Positions 32,975 to 45,041 of a stretch of 64,000 nt of DNA are shown here, piece by piece (within the stretch, counting starts at the first letter, position 1; every line of letters begins with the position of its first letter). The DNA comes from Rhyacophila brunnea (taxonomy: Eukaryota; Arthropoda; Insecta; Trichoptera; Rhyacophilidae): NCBI GenBank assembly GCA_022495005.1, contig JAGYXB010001417.1, forward strand, positions 62,001 to 126,000, in the 5' to 3' direction. The translations under genes and the position numbers were made by a program. Under the pieces are notes generated by a model, which was given only the letters and a program-made list of their open reading frames with translations, did not search any database and was not told where the DNA came from.

Positions 32975-34007
32975 TGAGGAACCCAATCCCGACCCAAAAT
33001 TTTGATCCCGGGATTTCGGGATTACAATTTGACGAGCACTGGTCCCGGGATTGGCGTTCTTTTCGATAGTTAATATATTTGTTTTAATTATTTATACAAA
33101 TAGCATTAAGGCTATGCTTCAGCTGGGTCACGGTCTAAAACGATCGTGACTACGCGAAGCGAAAACTGTGCAAACGACGCGTGCAGAACAATACATAATT
33201 TGTAAAAAAAAAATTCAACATGCGTCCATTTAATGTTATGTTTATTGTTCTATTAGTATTATTAATACTATATTCATTGACATGTTTTCTATTTAAGTAA
33301 ATGAGTAACGTTTTGAGTCATCTTTACACGATTTAAGAGTTATTACCCCGACGCCATCACAAAACAAATTGACGTGTTCACAGCTCGACTTTCGCTCTCC
33401 GATTGGTAGCGCGTCCGAAATTTCGTCGCACCTATAGTTGAAAATTATTTGCCGTTTCACTAAATGCTCTTAATACAATCGGTCAAAAATGTCTCGTATA
33501 ATTTATACTATTTAAGACATTTAATGTTAATATTGTGTACGTTCAATCTTGGAAATACATGGGTTTAATGGAGTAAATAATATTTTAATATAGATAGATA
33601 ATAATATGAAAGGAAAACAGTTTTTCTTTTATTTATTTAAGAAAATATAACATTCATAAAGTTCGGCGTTGAAACAAGTGCCTGCCTGCACGTCCGTGGT
33701 ACTGGCGGTTAGACGCCGTTCGCGTGCCAGAACGTCAGTGGCGTCTAACTGGTTAAATGAATGAATTTATTGTTTTTCTGATGTTCTTACGATTGCGTAT
33801 GATAACAAAAAATGGTTATTTATTATCCGTGTGCATCCGGCGATTCCCCCTGTGACATGTGCAGGTACATACACTTCACTAACATAATTTTGTATACATA
33901 CTAATAGATTGTGATTGGTAAAAAAATCAACCCCGAAGATTTAGGGATTATATTTACTAATCCCGGGATTCATAGGTGTCGAAAATTGTCTGGCATTCGA
34001 TTCCCTA
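32975..34007. mobile_element. hAT-like MITE, TAGGGATTCCAATCCCGG family, copy 2
   Basis: Flanked by ATCACGAC (32967-32974) and GTCACGAC (34008-34015), seven of eight identical. The left end TGAGGAACCCAATCCCGA and right end TCGATTCCCTA are mutated forms of the family ends. CCCGGGATT motifs sit just inside both. Longer than copy 3 by about 380 bp, with unrelated sequence near 33105-33480 that is probably a further insertion. Confidence 0.7.
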
Positions 34008-34015
34008 GTCACGAC

Positions 34016-35443
34016 TAAAAATAATTATCATACATGATAACATGTTGACATCGCAGGAATTTATGACAAAATTGTTCAAAAAAAAGATACAGGGAATGGA
34101 GGGTTTCCACGTGATATTCACATTTCCAGACCGTTCCTGCAACGAGCATCTGCTCTGCAACTTGTGGTGGTATCTATTTGTTGTCGTTGTGACGCTACTT
34201 CCTGGACCATAGCTACAGTTGGTAACCACACCTTGCGTACTGCATTTACCATGTTTGACTCTGGACGTTTGCACATTTTTAGTGGAATAAGTCAACATTT
34301 AGCTGGTGCCGTTGACTTTCACTCTTACTTTGCCTACTTATCGCGTCTCACCATACATTACCCGCGTACATTCATCATTTTGCGATACTCCGCAAAATGA
34401 TTCTAACTACGTGTACACACCTCATGATATGACACTATAACCACTGGACGAGCTTAATTGCGATGAAATTTATCGCACCCACAAGTGGTTACCTAGCATA
34501 TTGCCACATACAAACTACATGACGCGATAAACGCAGCCAAATATTACCCGTACAGCATTCTTCGTAAATAATGTATTTTCAAGATATTTGAACATAGCCC
34601 CCACAAGGAGCCCGGTGTGACGGATCGACCAGCCAAGTGAGACAAACACACATAAAAAATGTCGCCTGCGGAGCTATTTCACTTCAAGCATACTAACATT
34701 AAAAAATATGTGCTTGTGCGATGCAATTTTTGATTATTGTTTGTCGATATTCGACAACTCCATAATTCTAGTGGGTGTATTACAAAATACGACAGATCGC
34801 TATAAAATACCCAAAATATTACCTTTAAGACTATTTGGAACACAACAGTAGATTGTCACACTGCCTTTAATCTTAGAGATAGGTAAAGGGGTCCACCGAA
34901 GATTCTAGCTTGGGGGCCCGCTTAAAGATGTGGGGGCCATGTATTTAAAGTTCCATTACACCATTATCAGTTTGCATCAATGCACTGCTGGATGAAAGCC
35001 TATTAAGGAAAATTCCATTACTTTTCTACGCATTTATGTCGAACGTTTTCTACTTATTTGGTACCTCTAGATTTCTTCAGTGTTTGCCTCTCCTTTGAAC
35101 TATAATATATCCCCTATCCATTTTCAACTAAAGTTTTTAACAAATTCTATCAGATACCTACCCTTATTTTCTTCTCTTAGTGAATTATTTCGTTTTCCGT
35201 CCTTGCGAGAACTGACAGAATATCTACGTCGTGTTTCTGGAGAACTTTTTTCTAAAAGATCATGTTTCGCATGGATGCGTCATTATGGGAGGACTATACA
35301 CAGTTGAACCCTTAACATTTTAGGCATAATGGGAGGTCACATTTGAAGGCATTATCAGGCGCCTAAAATACTATAGTCCAGTTTTGATCTGCAAACAGTT
35401 TCACCAAACTAAACTACCATTTATTCAAATCTATTGTATGATA
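34016..35443. other. unassigned intronic sequence
   Basis: Three short frames (34005-34298 minus, 34164-34400 plus, 35080-35307 plus) show no recognisable motif. G-rich GGGGGCCC runs near 34910-34935 may be the edge of a decayed element. Confidence 0.35.
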
Positions 35444-36024
35444 CAGTAGCAAAAGGTGGAGGTAGGCTGTTAAGATCCGACATAAATAGTGCACAATAAA
35501 CGTTGTCAGTCAAATGTATTTGTTTTTATTGCATTAAGACTACAATGTGTAGATAGTGTTTGTTAGTTTTTTTTTCAATTAAACGTTCCCTAACCCAAGC
35601 CATCGTATACAATAGTAAAAAAATATTCGTTTATCTATAAAATATCTATAGTTATGCCATTAAACTATCCACAATTTCAGATATTTTATAGATATAAGAA
35701 TATTCTAACGATTATGGTTTGTTTTAGGCAGGGATTAATGAAATTTAAAAACCTAACCAACACCATTCGTAATATGTAATTCTTAATTCAATGAAAACAA
35801 ATAAGTATGACTGAAAATGTGTACACTATTTTTGTCGGACCGCCCATAGCATACATAAACTAATATGGTTTGGTTTAGGCAGGGTTTAATTTAATTTTAA
35901 AAACTAACCAGCACCATCTGCAAATTGTATTATTAGTTAAATGAAAACAAATAAGTATGACTGAAAAAGTTAAGTGTGCACTATTTATGGCGGATCTATA
36001 GCCTACCTCCACCCTTCGTCACTG
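35444..36024. mobile_element. hAT-like MITE, CAGTGGCGAAGGGTGGAGG family, copy 2
   Basis: CAGTAGCAAAAGGTGGAGG opens and CCTCCACCCTTCGTCACTG closes. AAGATCCGACATAAATAGTG and CACTATTTATGGCGGATC are subterminal inverted repeats. Internal hairpins as in the other copies. Flanking octamers do not match well. Confidence 0.7.
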
Positions 36025-36169
36025 ATGGCATGTTTACTAGGCAACTATTTGAAGCCTAACTAAATAAATATACATACTAACTAAAATAAATCCTAAAAAT
36101 GATGGCAAGACAGTCTGGTTCTTTTTATTAATTTTTTAGTAATTCATCTTTTAATACAATACAGAAAGT

Positions 36170-36355
36170 TAGAATCCTGGGTCTGACAAATATACATATT
36201 GTTTTTCAATTTGTGTTTGAGTCAGAGTATGGACCTAATAGGTTGACAAAGTGGCTGACATCCATTTCTCGTAAAAACAAAAAAAAATCTGTGAATACAA
36301 ACCACCACTCTTATGATCTTATTAGGATCAGACATGGTCTAAAAAAAACTGTCGT
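36170..36355 (+). mobile_element. SINE family A, 5'-truncated
   Basis: Begins within the B-box region (GAATCCTGGGTCTGAC) and continues with the body ATATTGTTTTTCAATTTGTG, GGACCTAATAGGTTGAC, TCTGTGAATACAAACC and CTTATTAGGATCAGAC. Confidence 0.65.
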
Positions 36356-36549
36356 CAAGATGGTAATCGTTCAGTTAAAATTTGTCCAGTTGAATTGGCG
36401 TGCAGATGTCGGCATCGAATCTTCCCATTTCTATAAAAGCTAACTTAATTAATGTTTTATGTTATCCGTAATGGAATTCGTCGTTTCGGATACTTTTGTA
36501 TTGGTACATAGCTAACGGGACAAATTTGTATTGTCGTTATATACTAACG

Positions 36550-37036
36550 GCGATGTTTGTCCTTATTAGCAAACTAATTTTGTTTTTCTCGTGCGCTAAA
36601 CAACAATTAGACGAGCACCGCTGTCCGAAATTAGGAAAAATGTCTTTCAGGAAAAGCAAAAGTGTGCCGTCCCTCTTAATCCTTCTAGAAGACCTTGAAA
36701 TGAGAAATAATGGACTCGACCTGATTGACATGCTCGACAATGGGGCGCCACACGTTCACAGAACGTTTCTTAGGACAGGTTGTCTCAACTGAAGGCCTAA
36801 AAAAGCTTGACGTCCATGAATTTATTACAAAAACATATCGTGAAAGGAAAAATGACATTGAAGTTAATGGCCCCACCAAACCACATCCGACCCGCACAAC
36901 ACCTGGTCTTAATCGGGCGTATCACGAAACCCTATGTTTGGTTGTGAAGGATCATTTTTATTTTTATGACTGGGAATGTCTCAGGAGCAGTTACCCAAGA
37001 CTAATGACGCCATGCACTCAAATGTGCTTTGACTGA
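36550..37036 (+). pseudogene. unrecognised coding-like relic in two overlapping frames
   Basis: One frame (36496-36792) contains M-S-F-R-K-S-K-S-V-P-S-L-L-I-L-L-E-D-L-E-M. A second (36725-37036) continues with F-L-G-Q-V-V-S-T-E-G-L-K-K-L-D-V-H-E-F-I and a C-terminal F-Y-F-Y-D-W-E-C-L. The amino-acid mix looks more protein-like than neighbouring chance frames, and a frameshift near 36740-36790 would join them. I do not recognise the family, and it could still be chance. Confidence 0.25.
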
Positions 37037-37289
37037 ATTTACGTTGCTGAGCAGATCATTACTAATTAATTACCACATTTAAATATTATGCTAATTATAT
37101 CTAATGGCCAACTAATAGACCAAATACTTAAGTTAAGGTACCCATGAGAGAGATGAGCATGTAGAGGCAATATTAAAAATTGTAGTAAGTAACAAATTAA
37201 AGCTAATACAAAACTGCCGAACATTCTAAGTGAAGAGATCTTCACGTTGGCAGTGTGATGCCGCAATTTTTTTAAATGCAATAGAATTG

Positions 37290-37375
37290 GCTTTTGTGGC
37301 GACCAGGTTGGACGGTCCGAAGGGCCCAACAGCTGGTTGAACCGACTTGAGCAGCTCTTCCCTTTTCGTACACAC
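37290..37375 (-). pseudogene. short LINE fragment (same domain as 19140-19840)
   Basis: On the minus strand AAAAGGGAAGAGCTGCTCAA then GTCGGTTCAACC matches 19465-19500 (E-R-E-E-L-L-K-S-V). Too short to say more. Confidence 0.4.
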
Positions 37376-37979
37376 TAAATTTATGTGATTTTATCAAAGC
37401 CTGGGTGTTTGCGATTGTTCCTCTTATATGACTACATAAATACACTACCTTTTAACTACACTACTTTCATTGAGCCTCATGGGCTGTTGCAAGTAGCATA
37501 GTATTTTATGGTTCACAATAATTATGGATCAAGTCCATCAAAGAGATATTTGGACCTAAAGTTAAAACTCCTTTTGTAAAATTCAGGAATGTTTTCACTG
37601 TATATATTTGATAGTACCTAAAATAAATAGTCGAAACATAAAGTATATTCAGGTTTTATTAATATTAGCATATTGCCGTAAGCAATTACCTCTTTGTACT
37701 GCTGAAGTAACTGTCAAAATGGACATGATTTACATTCAATTTTATGTTTTATCAATACTAGTATTGCCATCTATGCGGAAAATTGTAGAGCTACGATTGT
37801 GATATTAACACACAATATAGAAATCTGTTTTATCAAGCCACTGAAATAAAAATTTATGAAAATTGGACTTGATCCATAATTATTGTAAACCACCCATATA
37901 TTAATGTATTATACGACAATGTGACTTATTTTAGATCTTTTATAATTGTTATTTGAATAAAATTCAATATCAAAACCTT
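37376..37979. other. unassigned intronic sequence
   Basis: ATCAAGTCCAT near 37528 and GGACTTGATCCATAATTATTG near 37864 are inverted relatives; GGTTCACAATAATTATGG near 37510 pairs with the latter. This suggests a decayed foldback element of about 400 bp. Confidence 0.35.
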
Positions 37980-38385
37980 ACTTACAGCGTATCCGGAAAT
38001 TTGTACGTAAACAGTTCACCGCAGGACACTTATTCGTGCGCCGCAGTACGTGAAACATGAGTTCGTGTAACATTTAATCAAATTACGAGTTCTTCGTTGA
38101 GCATTTCACCGTGGAGTATAATTGTATGTATGCTACAAGATGTGGCGAATTTTATGAGATGTCTTTACTAGGTTAGGTTAGGTTAAGTTAGGTTAGGGTT
38201 AATCTAATTGGAACACTACTATTTGCAAACTATCGCCGCGGTGAAATGTTCAACTAAGAACTCGTCATTTGATAAAATGTTATACAAACTCATGTTTCAC
38301 GTACTGCGGCGCACGAATAAGTGTACTACGATGAACTACATTCGTGAATATGAACTTACATGTAACCTTACCTTACAGGAAGTAA
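37980..38385. mobile_element. palindromic element with TTAGG-rich centre, family 3
   Basis: CACTTATTCGTGCGCCGCAG and ACGTGAAACATGAGTT on the left reappear inverted on the right (AACTCATGTTTCACGTACTG, CGGCGCACGAATAAGTG). The arms are about 130 bp. The centre at 38168-38201 is a run of TTAGG-type units. The outer start TATCCGGAAATTTGTACGTA resembles family 2. Confidence 0.65.
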
Positions 38386-38689
38386 TGTTTTAGTCAGAAT
38401 TTAGAAATAAAAGTTATATTAAAAAAATATATATTTTGTAGTTGATGTTTCCTGGAATAAGTCAGTAATTTCCACGATGGGCGAAATGCCATCGTGCGTT
38501 ATTGTGGTTTAAGAAGTTTTCCAGACGTTTTATGAAATTCTCGACTATAAACACGCAATCTACGTAGCGATTAAACTAAATGAAATCACCGGAAAACTGA
38601 AAGACCATCCTTAAACTTGATAGTGATGCTTATTATAATATTATGACTACTTTCTCCCTCTGAAGGGTTTACATTGTCCAACGTTGCAT

Positions 38690-40210
38690 GCACTTGCTTT
38701 TTCCTCCACCACCCGCCACGTCTCTACACCCGTTATGCAAGCATATAAGTGGTGTAACGAATGTTAAGCGCTCTTCAAAGTTGTGCCGAAAATGTCCCAG
38801 TAGAAACTTCCCAAGGCCATAGTTGATAATATGCACTTGTAGAGGTTTTATATGTTAACTCTACAAACGTCAAGTTGTTGTCTATGGTCATTGATCGACC
38901 ATAGACAATAATAATGAAATGAGTCAACAATTCAGTTGCAATTTGGGCCTCCAACAATACAGTCAATCATGCGAGCAACTCCGTATGAAGTTTCGATATC
39001 AAATTCAAAATCATAATGTAGCCTTCAGTAACAAAGTATAAAAACAATGTGACAGTCTTATTTTAGTGCCGTGTAAATCTTAAATGTTTTTATGACAATA
39101 TAAAACAATCCATATCAATTCTGTGTCTCATTTCAATTTTGCCCCCTAACATTATATTATCAGATCACACACACGAAGCAACCTTCTACATACAAATAAT
39201 AGATGTTGGATCCTACAACCTAAAACACCAGATCCAACGTCTATACACTAGAGTTTGCAGTGGCGAAGGGTGGAGGTAGGCTGTTAAGATCCGCCATAAA
39301 TGGTGTACACGAAACTTTGTCACTCATGCGTATTTGTTTTCATTGAAATAAGACACAATTTACAGAAGAACATTCAATTAAACCCTGCGATACCAAGCCA
39401 TAAAATATCTATAATTATGCAATTAAACCATACATTGAATTAACAGATGTACTTATATTTGAATATTTTATAGATAGAATAATATTTTTTATCTTTTGTA
39501 ATTTGGTTCAAACATCTTAATACATTTTAGAACATGAACCAATAATTAATATATTGTGTGATATGTATTCTTAATCCAACGAAAACAAATAAGTATGAAT
39601 AAAAAAGTGTGCAAAATTTTGTTGTATAGCCCAAAATATACCAAAACTATTATGTTTTGGTTTAGGCAGGGTTTAATCGTTTTTTTTTAACTAATCAATA
39701 CCATCTGTAAATCGTAGTCTTAGTTCAATAAAAACAAATACATATGACTAACAAAACTTAATGTGCACTATTTATCGCGGATCTTAACAGCCTACTTCCA
39801 CCCTTCGCTACTGAGAGTTTTCCTGATTCCTACTTCGATATAATTAATGTATTACGGTAAATTATCGATGAAAAAAGACATTCTCGCTGTAAAATGCCGT
39901 AAACTTTTTAAAAGCTGAGAAATTTTCGCTTGTAGATACAAAATTGCAATGGCCGACCTGTCGAACTGAAGGTCGGACCAGCTTGAGAAGATCTTCCCTT
40001 TCAACCGACATAATATGGAGACACTCCCAGAGGATGTGATCGGCATAAGCAAGTCGGAGATTCTATTAGGCTAAGCTGACAGAGCTTGGAAAACCACTGT
40101 GTCCGGTTAAGAACTGACCCAATCCAATGGTCTGGATTCAATCTGGTTATCTCCATGCACTACTTCATATTAGGAAAAAAAGAAATGCGTTCGTCTGCCC
40201 TTGGAAAAGG
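38690..40210 (-). pseudogene. LINE 3' end (R1/jockey-type) split by later insertions
   Basis: 39840-40210 matches 19600-19250 on the minus strand (GATGTGATCGGCATAAGCAAG region encodes the DxxH...C knuckle). 38690-38830 matches its 3' end and UTR (CCACCACCCGCCACGTCTC, AAGTTGTGCCGAAAATGTCC). About 1 kb between them holds a hAT-like MITE (39258-39813) and other sequence. The frame is broken. Confidence 0.65.
39258..39813. mobile_element. hAT-like MITE, CAGTGGCGAAGGGTGGAGG family, copy 3 (best boundaries)
   Basis: Starts CAGTGGCGAAGGGTGGAGG and ends CCACCCTTCGCTACTG. Flanks AGAGTTTG (39250-39257) and AGAGTTTT (39814-39821) match at seven of eight. Subterminal repeats AAGATCCGCCATAAATGG/ATTTATCGCGGATC. 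This copy fixes the family ends. Confidence 0.75.
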
Positions 40211-40609
40211 CAAGCACTGCTATCATCTACCCTTAATCATTACTACAGAAAATATAAGGTTATGGGAGAAATAAACATAATTTTGTATAAGTATATAATT
40301 ATATGACGCCAGACAGGGTCTCAATTTTTTAAATAAGCAGTAGGTATATCACCTTGCTTAAAAATGCGCGACAGCTTAAAAAGTAAATAATGTAGCTACT
40401 TTGAACGGTGTCTGATCGATAATGCCTTGAAAATTTGGTGTGTGCATTTCTGATCGCGTATGATTTTGTATTATATTTTAGTGTATGGATTCCATGATAG
40501 TTGAACTTAACATGTAAACAATAAAATATCCTAAATAGTGGTAGTGAAATTATCGCATTTTATCAATAACCATTATAGTAATATTATTAAAACCCAGCTT
40601 AAAAATTAA

Positions 40610-40858
40610 ATGAAGCAGCAGCGAACAAATTTTGAAAATAGCCGATATACTGGATTATTTGTTAGGTTAGGTTAGGTTTTTATTCTTGAATTTTGCCAAA
40701 ATCACCCATGAAAATTGAATTAATGTTCATATTCAATTGAATCTAATACAATTGGAGACCGTATAGTATACCTACGGTCATCTTTTTCCGATAAGAAAGC
40801 TCACGGCGAACTGTGCCACGGTGAAATGTTTTACGTACAATTTACATGGATACCTTGG
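40610..40858. mobile_element. TTAGG-tract element, family 2 copy 2 (left-truncated)
   Basis: Shares GAAAATAGCCGATATACTGG, GTTAGGTTAGG, GGAGACCGTATAGTATACC and ACGGTGAAATGTTTTACG in order with 6266-6930. The TTAGG tract is three units. The first block (GTGTCCGG...) is missing. Confidence 0.55.
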
Positions 40859-41759
40859 AAATATATTGCATACTTTAGAACGCAAAATGTTCTGAGCGCC
40901 GATACATTAAATTACGTGTATTTTGTGAATGCCAACAACATTACAGACCTAAAAACTTATCTAAAGAATGGATGAGGGAGCCACAGTAAAAAAATACCCA
41001 ATCAAGACTCGCAACTGGACAGAGTCTGGCATTAGTCCATATGGTAGTGAGTAGTTCCATTTTTTACTGTTTTTTAGATAAGTTTGTAGGACTGTACATC
41101 GACAAATTAGAGTTTGTATGTGCGAACGGTTGAAAAAGCTGGACTGCGCCACAGGAGGCTTAAGAATGCTCGGTCAAATGATTAGAAAGAGTCGCCACTG
41201 AATCGTCCAGGGTTTAAAACGTTTTTGGAGGTATCCATGACCGCCAAATGTTGTAGTCTCATAAATGGTGATATTATAATTATTGTCTAAGTATTCATTA
41301 TTTTTGCTGGATAACAGACGTTTCTACTTTTTCCAAATTCTCTTCACTGCTGAAATAATATAACATGTTATTTTTGCTCAGCGATATTTGACATCCGGCA
41401 GACTTGATTGAATCTTTATCTGAAGCACGACGGATGTTCGCGATATTTATAAATACAATGCGAAAAACGATTCGCGAAAGCAACACAAAAGAGAATTTTC
41501 GAGAAAAACATGTCAGGCAGGAAGTGAGGAAACATTTGCGAGATGTAACGAGATTGGTTTGTTGGATATCTTAAGCCAAGTACAGACTGATACATGTCTG
41601 CCCGTAAACAAATGTACTAAATATATTTACATTTTTTTTTATAAAAAGATAGAAATATTAAGGCAAGCGTCCTGATGCTATTACTAATGGCAATGTATGG
41701 TTTAGAATGCCGCTGTGATGGATAGACTAGTTCAATTGCCAGGGTCAGCAGCCCTTTTA
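40859..41759. other. unassigned intronic sequence
   Basis: ACTTATCTAAAGAATGGATG near 40957 and CAGTTTTTTAGATAAGTTTG near 41070 form a weak inverted pair around a short segment. No gene recognised. Confidence 0.35.
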
Positions 41760-42275
41760 GCTGAGTCTAAATGCTCATTTAGACGAGTCAATGCGGCTGA
41801 TCATCGGCAGTGAATTGAATGCAGGCGTTCATTTTTTGTTTTCACGTGTCACTGAAAGTGAAATACACAATTCATCCAACATGGCGTCAAGTGAAATTAC
41901 GCTACAGGTTGGACTTCAAACAATTTGTGATCGTTATATGAATGCAGAAATTTCATTGAGAGAAAGAGGAATAGGAAAAAAGTCATTAGTGGATAAAACC
42001 ATAATATACTAATTAATATACATGAGTAATGCGACGAAATAGCATGGGGAATATGATGACAGTACTCAGGGGTACAGTGCGCATGCGCAGGACTTTTGTA
42101 ATCAACCACAGTGAACACAAAATGATCAAAAAGTAGAAACACTTGATCTTCATTCACTTTTGATTCTGGATGATCACTTTCGATGATTCGTTGATGAATG
42201 TGCGTTTACACGGGTCACTAGAGATGATTCCTCCGCGATGATCGTCAAAAGTGAATCATGTAAACGAGACCTAAC
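41760..42275. mobile_element. decayed DNA-transposon-like segment
   Basis: GCTGATCATCGGCAGTGAATTG near 41800 and AATGATCATCGCGG-type sequence near 42235 face each other at the ends (TTTAGACGAGTCAATGC; GTTTACACGGGTCACTAG). A frame between them reads M-A-S-S-E-I-T-L-Q (41881-42010). The look is PIF/Harbinger-like, but no clean repeat or duplication was found. Confidence 0.3.
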
Positions 42276-43403
42276 AAAGCCAAAAATACGAATGTATGTT
42301 ACCTAATTACATTGTCTATCCCCTGGATTTCGAAACATTTGGACCCTAGGAATGTCGACTTTGAAGACGGTGGCTGAGATCGGTCATCGCTGGACTGATA
42401 AAACAGATGAGTGTCGTTCAACTGAGTACCTGAAATAGTGAATTAGTATAGAGATCCAAAAAGGTATTGCAGTCGCTGTTTTAGGTTCTCTTGAGGTATG
42501 CAGGAGACTGTAGGAGGTACTTTATATACCTACTTTGGGAAACCAAGTATATTAATAGTTTTATAATTTATCTATTATTTTATATAATATATTACGTACT
42601 TATATCGTTTCATTTTATACCTTTTGTTAAATTATTTTATTTTTCTATATAATTTTCAATGTAATATTGTAATATGATGTAATAATTGTTTGTTTTGTGA
42701 AATAATAAAATATTGCAGATGTTAAAACGCAAAACTTTAATATGTTATTTATAAAACTTAACATGTTTATTAAATACTTTAACATGCATCTTTCTTATGT
42801 GCGTGTACGCAAGGCTATGCGAGTACAGTGACGTCACACGACAAACCAAAATGAATCAGAAAGTGCGACATTTTGGGATTTTACCAGCGCTGCATGACGG
42901 ATGAAAATAGTTGCATGTGACTCTGCAACTATTTTGCTGATTTATTCAAACTAAAATGACGCATTTAATCAATGTGCGGAGCTCCATTTGGTAACGTGTG
43001 TTTTGTGAATAACGAAGACGTCACATCGACGTATTAGACACGTTGCAGACAAGACGAGCTTAGATGTGCGAGCCGGCTAAGTGTGGATATGAGTTGAGTT
43101 TCACGCGCGTATTTATATAGCGGCAAAAGTTTGCGGGAAACTTTGCGTCAGTCTGTACTAAGCTTTACGTTTCCTCATAAATACTTTTGTATTTAACGGC
43201 CTGACATTTTTGTATTTCTTTGGCGTTATCATAACGCCCTTTTTAATGCCTTCTGTTTCTCGGAAGTTTAGATTAGAATAAGAAAAGAATAAGTTAGCGA
43301 CTTATGACACTTTTCGCGTTGCTCTCCTTTTGTGTTTATTTATAAATTGACGGTTTGGTTTAATTTTATACTTCATACCAGTGACAAATACTTTGTACTA
43401 GGC
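42276..43403. other. unassigned intronic sequence
   Basis: No gene recognised. 42785-43180 is less AT-rich than its surroundings and contains GTGACGTCAC-like motifs, but no family ends. Confidence 0.35.
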
Positions 43404-45033
43404 CAGGGGTCGGCAGTTTGTCAAGTGAGAAGAGCCAAATTGTCAAGAAAACAGGATAACAAAGGTACCAGAGAGCCGTATATATGTAATATACATATTG
43501 TGTATATGGGTATGGATTTTTAGGGGGACAAAAGTTCAAGATTTTTTATTAAAAAAATAGTTAGAACGGCGTCCATGCATCGCTTTTGATATCTTTACTA
43601 AATATCTGGCAAAGAACTATTTATTTTTAAATGAATATATGATTGCAAGTTTATTTTTTATTTGGTTCATAGATGAGAATGTTTTTTCGCATATAGGTAT
43701 TATAATTATGTAGAACCAAAGATTGTGAGATTACCAAAAGCTAGTTTTTTAACGCGTCATATGTTTCAGGCGAACTATTCCATGTATCAAATATTATTGT
43801 TTCTATTTTAGGCAGTTATTTTAAAGTTGTCCACTTGTGTTGAGAAATCAAATCGGATTTCTCTCTTTCGAGTTCTTCCAAGCGGCTGGTTAGATCTGTG
43901 AATGTGTTGCTCCACAGTTCCTTGCATTTTAAATCTGTTAACTATATCTGGAGTGAACCAGCATCTGTATGGAACGGTGTCAAGTTAAGTTCATTGACAT
44001 TTGTTTTGAAAGGACGTACGATAAAAGCTAGTGTTGTCTTATTTGCTCTGAACTGGTGAAAACGTTCACCAAATTTGTTCTTCATTTTTCTTAATACGCT
44101 GCTGAAATGAATTGCATCAAAACAAGTGCTTTTTTAGTCACGATACTGTTTTGAATTCTTGAAATGAAGTAATTCGCCTCTCTCTATATCTTCGGTGAGA
44201 ACTTGTAGTTTATTTTCAAAGCACTCTACGAGCCGCATGCACAATCTAAGATTTTGATCCTAAGGATTTGTCGCCGAAAAGCATGACTTAACTATAGATA
44301 ATCCTGAGTATAGAATTAAGGAATCCTTAACCATAGACTACTTGTCTTTTGTTATGAACACGCTCCCTTCTGTATTACCATTTACCACTGACAGCTGCTG
44401 TCAAAATAAATTCGCATATCTATAAAACAGTCCATACACTCAAATTCATTTAAAAATGTATCTCAATATGGATATTGATAGTGTTAATTCGTTTGACATG
44501 TACTTGGAGAATATTATTTTACTTTTATACGCCAGCCCGCAGAAATAAAAGATGCCAGGTGATAGAATGACACTTGACGCTAGTGTTACCATGTTAAAAA
44601 AATATCTTGCGGTGCCTGTGGAATCACGTATAATGACTTGTAACGGAAACATAAGAGTATTATAATTAAATATTATTATGTATTTATAGTTATTGCATTT
44701 ATAAAATGCAGTTGTCATATTTTTGTCATCGTTTAACAATTATAAAATAATTTACCTAAACTACAGCAAAGAGAATTTTCAAATATGGTATTATTTTCAA
44801 TAGAAATGATATTAACTAAGGACAATGTTTCTGCATAGTGTTTTCTGCTAAGGAAATTTTAGTTATGACAAATGTTTCTGCATTCCGCTCTACTTCTTCC
44901 AATAATGTATATGCGATGTTTCCTTACCCTTGCAACAATATATTCAAAGCATTTCGGAAAACGTAGTGAAATTGGAGTTTATGTATGAAGAGCCGCAAAC
45001 GTCTATGCATAGAGCCGCTTCCGCCGACCCCTG
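43404..45033 (-). mobile_element. hAT transposon with broken transposase
   Basis: Ends CAGGGGTCGGCAGTTTG and GCCGACCCCTG are inverted, with an exact 8-bp duplication TACTAGGC (43396-43403, 45034-45041). AGAGCC motifs repeat inside both ends. The minus strand at about 44270-43800 translates, with stops, to blocks such as K-N-K-F-G-E-R-F, F-K-T-N-V-N-E-L, L-K-C-K-E-L-W-S-N-T-F and E-K-S-D-L-I-S-Q-H-K-W-T-T-L-K. These resemble the C-terminal half of hAT transposases of the GTF2IRD2/ZBED5-like group. Internally deleted and dead; it may once have supplied transposase to related MITEs. Confidence 0.75.
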
Positions 45034-45041
45034 TACTAGGC

